Shown here: one piece after another, positions 59,079 to 64,000 of the stretch
Numbering within the stretch: position 1 is the first letter of the stretch
How the letters are laid out: the number at the start of each line of letters is the position of its first letter
NCBI RefSeq assembly: GCF_000478825.2
Contig: NZ_CP007542.1
Location: forward strand, 1,116,001 to 1,180,000
DNA: 64,000 nucleotides
Direction of reading: 5' to 3'
Source: Synechocystis sp. PCC 6714
Lineage (GTDB): Bacteria > Cyanobacteriota > Cyanobacteriia > Cyanobacteriales > Microcystaceae
Notes under the pieces: generated by a model
The model's input: only the letters and a program-made list of their open reading frames with translations
What the model was told of the DNA's origin: nothing
The model's database searches: none
Program-made: the position numbers and the translations under genes

Positions 59079-60272
59079 TCAACCCAATGCGCCTTGGTCC
59101 CTATCAACCTTGGCCATATTGAGGTATGGTTCTTGCCTTGCATCCGCCGGCATTCTGCCCCACTGGTCATAGGGAACCCAGCCGGTGGAAATGGGGGGAT
59201 ACTGAGGCAAAGTCAGGCAAAGAACAGCGCCCTTGGGCTGATTGTCTTCAACGGTGACGGCACCACCATGGGCTTCGCTCATCATTTTACAGAATGCCAG
59301 ACCCAAACCAATTTGGGCAACATTGGGCATGATTGTACCTACTTCGTAGGGCTCGAAAATTTTCAGTTTAAGGTCATCCTCAATGCCAGGGCCGTGATCG
59401 GCAACACAAACAATAATTTGACCCTTTCCATCGGTTTTGATCCCTACCTGCACCGTTGCCCCCGTGGGGGAAAACTTGATGGCATTACTGAGCAAATTAC
59501 TGAGTATGCGCTGGAAAATGGGGGGGTCTATCGTAGCCGATATGGGTTGCTCTCTGTAATCCTTAGTAAGAGCCAATTTTTTTTGGCTGGCGATCGCCTC
59601 GTAATCTTCCACCACCGCCTGGACCAACGCCACCAGTTCCACTTCTTGATAATCCAGACGGATTTTGCCATGTTCCTGTTTGGACACGACTAACATATCA
59701 TCCACCAAATGCTGAATTTGCTGGGTAGCATGGAGGAGGCGATCAAGCTTTTGCCCGGAGCTCGGGGAATCACAATTGGCCCTCTGCAAAATTTGTATGC
59801 CCAAAGTCAAGTTGGTAAGGGGATTGCGTAGATCGTGAACAATCATGTGTACCATTGACTCCCGCTGTTGGAGCAAACCATTGAGGGCATCGTATTGGTA
59901 CTTCAAGCGGAGCATAGCCTGGATGCGGGCTTGTAACTCCAGGCGATTTAAGGGTTTGGAAATAAAATCATCAGCTCCAGCCTGCAAACAATTGGCCAGG
60001 CTCAGCTTACTGTCTAGGGCAGTCACCATAATAATTGGCAGGGTACGCCACCGGGGTAAAGCTCGGATTACCCGGCACACTTCAATCCCATTCAGCCCCG
60101 GCATCATTACATCGAGTAACAACAGGTCCGGCTGGAAAGTATCTAGACTGTCGATGGCTTGCTGGCCGCTGTCAGCATAGTTGAGTTCATAATCCCGGTC
60201 GGTCAGGAGGGCATCAATAACATCAAAATTATCTGGATCGTCGTCTACTACTAAAAGGGAAGCTGGGGCCAT
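59079..60272 (-). CDS. Response regulator-histidine kinase hybrid (REC-HisKA-HATPase)
   Basis: 397 residues from ATG 60272 with AGGAAC upstream. Receiver domain 1-125: acidic DDD at 10-12, phospho-acceptor Asp54 (LLLLDVMMPG), Lys106 (SKPLN). Kinase: phospho-His146 in IVHDLRNPLTNL, N-box ILSNLLSNAIKFSP, G1 ADHGPGIEDD, F-box and G2 GLGLAFCKMMSEAHGG. No membrane segment, so it is a soluble kinase receiving phosphate from, or regulated by, another kinase. A short extension follows the ATPase. Output partner unknown. Confidence 0.9.
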   Translation of the reverse strand: MAPASLLVVDDDPDNFDVIDALLTDRDYELNYADSGQQAIDSLDTFQPDLLLLDVMMPGLNGIEVCRVIRALPRWRTLPIIMVTALDSKLSLANCLQAGADDFISKPLNRLELQARIQAMLRLKYQYDALNGLLQQRESMVHMIVHDLRNPLTNLTLGIQILQRANCDSPSSGQKLDRLLHATQQIQHLVDDMLVVSKQEHGKIRLDYQEVELVALVQAVVEDYEAIASQKKLALTKDYREQPISATIDPPIFQRILSNLLSNAIKFSPTGATVQVGIKTDGKGQIIVCVADHGPGIEDDLKLKIFEPYEVGTIMPNVAQIGLGLAFCKMMSEAHGGAVTVEDNQPKGAVLCLTLPQYPPISTGWVPYDQWGRMPADARQEPYLNMAKVDRDQGALG

Positions 60273-60513
60273 GTATTGTTCCTGCCAGTGCAAGCCTTGA
60301 GGAGGAATATAGATTCCCACACCCACCAGTTTAACGTTTACCCCCGCTGGTCACACCAAATTCTCGTCAAAATATGCTTGGTGTACTGCTTTTCCCACTG
60401 GATAAATTTCGGACAAAGGGTAATAAAAGTTGCTAGTGAACAATTAATTGCCTTCCAAGATGCAATCTTGAGAAAAATCTCACTTTTTCCAGGGAGTTGA
60501 TTTAGTACAGGCG

Positions 60514-61842
60514 ATGAAACCGAAAATTTTTCCCCTTGCCCGCTACGCCCTGGGCGCCATACTAGCATTTTTGTTTGTCGGTGTAGCCCAGGCCCAAACT
60601 GAAACTATTTCCGTTACAGAACTTACCTATGCAATCAATAACTTATTTTTACTAGCGGCGACGGTGCTGGTGCTGTTCATGCAGGCTGGCTTTGCCATGT
60701 TGGAAGCGGGGCTCTCTTCCCATAAAAACACGGTTAACGTGCTGTTCAAAAACACCTTTGATGTGTGCGTGGGGGTTTTGCTTTATTTCCTCTTTGGCTA
60801 CAGCCTGATGTATGGCGAAACCCCGGTCTTGGGAGGCTTTTTTGGTTGGAGCGGATTTGGCATTACTAACGCTCCCAACAACATTGAAGGGCTCAGTCCC
60901 CAGGCGGATTGGCTTTTCCAAGCAGCGTTTGCCGCCACAGCGGCCACCATTGTGTCCGGGGCAGTAATGGGGAGGATGTATTTCAAAGCTTACTTAATTT
61001 ATTCCGCTGTGATTACGGGGTTGGTTTATCCCATCAGTGGCCATTGGAAATGGGGCGGTGGTTGGCTTGACCAATTGGGTTTCCACGATTTTGCTGGCTC
61101 CATTCTCGTGCACGCAGTGGGGGGATTTGCCTCTTTGGCTGCGGTGGTGGTAATGGGGCCCCGCATTGGTCGTTTTGAAGGTAAAAAAGTTAACAGTTTA
61201 GGTTACCAAGGGATTACGTTTAGTTCTCTGGGGGTATTTATTCTCTGGGTGGGCTGGTATGGCTTTAACCCTGGTAGCCAATTGGCCTTCGTCGGAGCTG
61301 TGAATACCAACACCACCATGTTAATTGCGGTGAACACAACCCTTTCCGCGGCGGCGGGGGGATTGGCAGCCCTAGCCTTTGACTGGATTACCGAAAGTAA
61401 GCGCAAGCCGAATCTACTAGTAACCCTGAATGGTATTTTGGGGGGTCTGGTGGGCATTACCGCCAGTTGCGACACGGTGAATAATTGGTCGGCGATCGCC
61501 ATTGGGGTGGTGGCCGGAATTTTATCGGTGTTAGGGACGAAGTTATTGGATCGTCTGCGTATTGACGATGGGGTTGGGGCCTGGCCCGTCCACGGTTTAT
61601 GCGGCATTTGGGGCGGCATTGCGGTGGGTATTTTCAGCAACAACATTGAACATAAACTCAGTGCCCAGATTGTTGGTTCTGTGGTGGTGCCATTTTGGGC
61701 TTTCATCACCATGTTTTTCCTGTTTTATGTATTGGATCTTTGGGGCATGTTGCGGGTGAAACCATCCCAGGAGAAGGTGGGTCTGGACATTGTCGAACAT
61801 GGCCAAACCGAAAAAGGGGTGGAAATTGCCTTTGAGGACTAG
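60514..61842 (+). CDS. amt: Ammonium transporter (Amt)
   Basis: 442 residues. A cleavable signal (ALGAILAFLFVGVAQAQ) precedes eleven membrane helices. Key features: FMQAGFAMLEAGLSSHKNTV, the pore twin histidines in LVHAVGGFASL and WPVHGLCGIWGG, and the Asp in HDFAGS. It carries NH4+/methylammonium across the cytoplasmic membrane, and its C-terminal tail (KVGLDIVEHG) would meet PII-type regulators. Order with the next two genes matches sll1017-sll1019 of PCC 6803 (Amt2 in that scheme, memory). No convincing NtcA site was found. Confidence 0.95.
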   Translation: MKPKIFPLARYALGAILAFLFVGVAQAQTETISVTELTYAINNLFLLAATVLVLFMQAGFAMLEAGLSSHKNTVNVLFKNTFDVCVGVLLYFLFGYSLMYGETPVLGGFFGWSGFGITNAPNNIEGLSPQADWLFQAAFAATAATIVSGAVMGRMYFKAYLIYSAVITGLVYPISGHWKWGGGWLDQLGFHDFAGSILVHAVGGFASLAAVVVMGPRIGRFEGKKVNSLGYQGITFSSLGVFILWVGWYGFNPGSQLAFVGAVNTNTTMLIAVNTTLSAAAGGLAALAFDWITESKRKPNLLVTLNGILGGLVGITASCDTVNNWSAIAIGVVAGILSVLGTKLLDRLRIDDGVGAWPVHGLCGIWGGIAVGIFSNNIEHKLSAQIVGSVVVPFWAFITMFFLFYVLDLWGMLRVKPSQEKVGLDIVEHGQTEKGVEIAFED

Positions 61843-61988
61843 GCTTGGGCCCTGATCAATTCATATAACCCTCAAACCAGCCCACACCCAACCATGGTTA
61901 ACCCCCCAGAATCCGGAAAGGTTGCCCAACTTTGCTAGGATTTTAGGGGGATTTTTGTGGCGTCGTTCCCCAGAGGTTGAGAAATTAA

Positions 61989-63296
61989 ATGGAAACGCAG
62001 TGTCGGCCCCGGGTTCGTTACCTAGATCCCCTTCAAGGGAGAGAAACAAGGGTAACAGTAATAGTACGGGGAAATTCCGTTGTGGCCGTTGAGGACGATG
62101 CCTACTCCATACCCCCAGAGGCGGTGGTGCTCCCCGGAGAAAATTTGCTGTTAGCCCCCAGTTTGGCTGATCTGTACAGCTATAGCGGAGAGCCTGGCCA
62201 CGAAGACCGGGAAACCCTGGGCCAATTGATCAAAACGGCGATCGCCGGCGGGTTTGGGGATATTGCTATTTTGCCCAACACCGATCCCCCGTTGGATCGA
62301 CCCCAAACATTGCAGTGGTTGGAACAAAGGTTAAACCAGATCGGCCATGGGGATTTCCATCATCAGCCCCAGTCTCTCGAAAATTCAGGGCAATTCCAAT
62401 GTCATTGGTGGGGCAGTGTCACCCAAAGTAACCAGGGTAAACAATTAACGGAATGGGGAGAGTTAGACCAAGCAGGGGTAATTGGTTTTAGCGATGGGGG
62501 TGCCATTCAAGATTGGCGGCTTTTACAGAGGGCATTGGAGTATGGTGCCATGGCCGGCAAACCGTTAGCTCTGGTTCCCCTCAACAGTTCCCTGCGGGGT
62601 AATGGAGTAATGCGGGAGGGGCCTTTAGCGATTCAGTTGGGATTGTCCCCAGACCCGGTGATGTCGGAAACGGCGGCGATCGCCAGTGTGTTGGAATTGT
62701 TACCCCACTACTCAATCCCTGTGCATTTGATGCGAATTTCCACCGCCCGGGGTGTAGAACTGATTGCCCAAGCCAAAAGTCAGGGCTTAAACTGCACCGC
62801 CAGCGTCAACTGGCACCATCTCCTGCTCAGCAATGGGGCGATCGCCAAGGGTTTACCGCCCCACACTCCCCACTATGACCCCAATTTACGCTTTGATCCT
62901 CCCCTGGGTAATGAAGGCGATCGTTTAGCATTAATAGAGGGGGTAAAAAACGGGGTAATTGATGCCATTGCGGTGGATCACCAAGCTTTCACCTACGAAG
63001 AAAAAACCCAAACCTTTGCGGAAACTCCCCCCGGGGCGATCGGCTACGAGTTGATTTTGCCCTGTCTCTGGCAACAGTTAGTGGCAACCCAACTATTAAC
63101 CCCGATACAATTGTGGCGGGCTTTAAGTGTCAATCCCCGACGATGCTTAGGTTTACCGGCAGTTACTAATTCCCGTATTTTGTTTGATCCCGATCTGCCT
63201 TGGACCGTTGAGCGGGGGACTTTGCAAACTTCTGCCTATAACAGTCCTTGGTGGGGCCACAGCTTAAAAGGTCGAGTGGTGGCGTGGGAAGGTTGA
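61989..63296 (+). CDS. Dihydroorotase-like protein with metal ligands lost
   Basis: 435 residues, full-length amidohydrolase barrel clearly related to class I dihydroorotases (GFGDIAILPNTDPPLD, GVMREGPLAIQ, NPRRCLGLP). The catalytic site is dismantled. The HxHxR metal motif reads DLYSYSGEPG (Tyr63, Tyr65, Gly67). The segment with the bridging His is LNSSLRGN, and the third His is Arg249 (HLMRIST). DHAPH reads DHQAF at 331-335. Non-catalytic DHO homologues often pair with aspartate transcarbamoylase as structural subunits, and that is the likely role here; the gene is usually annotated pyrC (sll1018). It should not be treated as an active dihydroorotase. Confidence 0.85.
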   Translation: METQCRPRVRYLDPLQGRETRVTVIVRGNSVVAVEDDAYSIPPEAVVLPGENLLLAPSLADLYSYSGEPGHEDRETLGQLIKTAIAGGFGDIAILPNTDPPLDRPQTLQWLEQRLNQIGHGDFHHQPQSLENSGQFQCHWWGSVTQSNQGKQLTEWGELDQAGVIGFSDGGAIQDWRLLQRALEYGAMAGKPLALVPLNSSLRGNGVMREGPLAIQLGLSPDPVMSETAAIASVLELLPHYSIPVHLMRISTARGVELIAQAKSQGLNCTASVNWHHLLLSNGAIAKGLPPHTPHYDPNLRFDPPLGNEGDRLALIEGVKNGVIDAIAVDHQAFTYEEKTQTFAETPPGAIGYELILPCLWQQLVATQLLTPIQLWRALSVNPRRCLGLPAVTNSRILFDPDLPWTVERGTLQTSAYNSPWWGHSLKGRVVAWEG

Positions 63297-63355
63297 TTTA
63301 GTCAGCTTTTTAAAATATTTTCGGGCAAACACTGAGATTAATCAGAATCCAGATT

Positions 63356-64000
63356 ATGGATATTCACCGCTTACCAGCCCTGGCCGATAACTATATTTTT
63401 CTCCTCCACGATCGCCAAACTAATCAGGCCGCGGTGGTAGATCCGGCAGAATCGGCACCAGTTTTAGACTGTTTACAAAAATTAGGAGCTGATTTAGTTG
63501 CCATTTATAACACCCATCACCACGGGGATCATGTGGGGGCCAATCGGGAATTATTAGCCCAATATCCCCGATTAACAATCTATGGGGGAGCGGAAGATAA
63601 AGGTCGTATCCCCGGCCAAATGGTATTCCTCCAAGACGGCGATCGCCTGAGCTTTGCCGGCAGAGAAGCAACGATCTATTTTGTCCCCGGCCACACCAGG
63701 GGTCACATTGCCTATTATTTTGCTCCGGCAGAGGGGGAAACCACGGGGGACTTATTCTGCGGTGACACAATTTTTGCGGGGGGCTGTGGCCGCTTATTTG
63801 AAGGCACTCCCGCCCAAATGGTGCAATCCATCGCCAAATTACGACAATTGCCCGACCAGACCCTCATGTGGTGCGCCCACGAATACACCCTAGGTAATCT
63901 CAAATTTGCCCTCGCCGTTGACCCGGATAATCAAGCTTTACAGGCACGTTTCCAGACGGTAAGGAAAGCCAGAGAGCAGGGGGACGCCACCGTTCCCTCC
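63356..64000 (+). CDS. gloB: Hydroxyacylglutathione hydrolase (glyoxalase II), cut by window end
   Basis: 215 codons are inside the window, starting ATG 63356 and running off at 64000; the family is about 255 residues. Metallo-beta-lactamase fold with the binuclear metal motif [12 protein letters not shown], then [29 protein letters not shown] and [13 protein letters not shown]. It hydrolyses S-D-lactoylglutathione to lactate and glutathione in methylglyoxal detoxification. It starts 59 nt after the dihydroorotase-like gene. Confidence 0.95.
   Translation, partial: MDIHRLPALADNYIFLLHDRQTNQAAVVDPAESAPVLDCLQKLGADLVAIYNTHHHGDHVGANRELLAQYPRLTIYGGAEDKGRIPGQMVFLQDGDRLSFAGREATIYFVPGHTRGHIAYYFAPAEGETTGDLFCGDTIFAGGCGRLFEGTPAQMVQSIAKLRQLPDQTLMWCAHEYTLGNLKFALAVDPDNQALQARFQTVRKAREQGDATVPS

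Noticed and set aside
60327-60513. NtcA site (GTA-N8-TGC) upstream of amt
   Set aside because: The second half-site deviates from TAC and no TAN3T -10 box lies at the required distance.

Overview
The window comes from a cyanobacterium very close to Synechocystis sp. PCC 6803. It carries photosystem I genes (psaF, psaJ, a psaK2-type psaK), the principal sigma factor with its acidic N-terminus, a 16S-tRNAIle-23S-5S operon, a tmRNA with the cyanobacterial NNIVSFKRVA-type tag, and glgC. The HIP1 octamer GCGATCGC recurs throughout (e.g. 3748-3757, 4492-4501). Several gene blocks match, in content and order, blocks I remember from PCC 6803: slr1852-slr1856 with sll1784/sll1785; slr0651-slr0653 with sll0629-sll0631; slr0676-slr0682; and sll1017-sll1019. 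These locus comparisons are from memory, not from a search.

Region 1 (1-15.4 kb) is accessory-like. A leftward cluster (NTF2-like protein, AhpD-like protein, DJ-1/PfpI protein, AGE-family epimerase, STAS protein running off the left edge) resembles the upstream part of the icfG cluster. Its epimerase is broken by an in-frame TAG. Divergent from it is a tight rightward cluster: an exported ABM protein, two exported monocupins flanking a XapX membrane peptide, a tagatose/psicose 3-epimerase-like enzyme, an epoxide-hydrolase-like enzyme, a Tat-exported PuuE-like deacetylase and an exported GlcG/HbpS protein. A leftward set follows (a second GlcG and two exported beta-propellers), then a rightward set (SDR, orphan TRAP solute-binding protein, third propeller). 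This dense group of exported proteins beside a few cytoplasmic small-molecule enzymes is the best candidate here for an undescribed system.

Region 2 (15.5-37 kb) is housekeeping: argG, an AdhA-like alcohol dehydrogenase, tsaD, psaFJ, a FAD oxidase, a minimal D-Ala-D-Ala carboxypeptidase, a UDG-like protein, htpG, glgC, a TIGR03943 protein, anmK, ssrA (tmRNA), a NifU-type scaffold gene, ilvC, hisA, nadB and psaK.

Region 3 (37-45 kb) holds sigA, the complete rRNA operon and rpsU.

Region 4 (45-64 kb) holds an ABC ATPase, a TPR protein, a HisD paralogue lacking catalytic residues, a Ca2+/cation antiporter, a TerB-like protein, rsmB, exbD/exbB, cysC, and a giant secreted PhoA-type phosphatase behind a four-repeat Pho box. 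It ends with a UspA protein, a receiver-kinase, amt, a dihydroorotase homologue without metal ligands, and gloB running off the right edge. No CRISPR array, IS element or prophage was seen.
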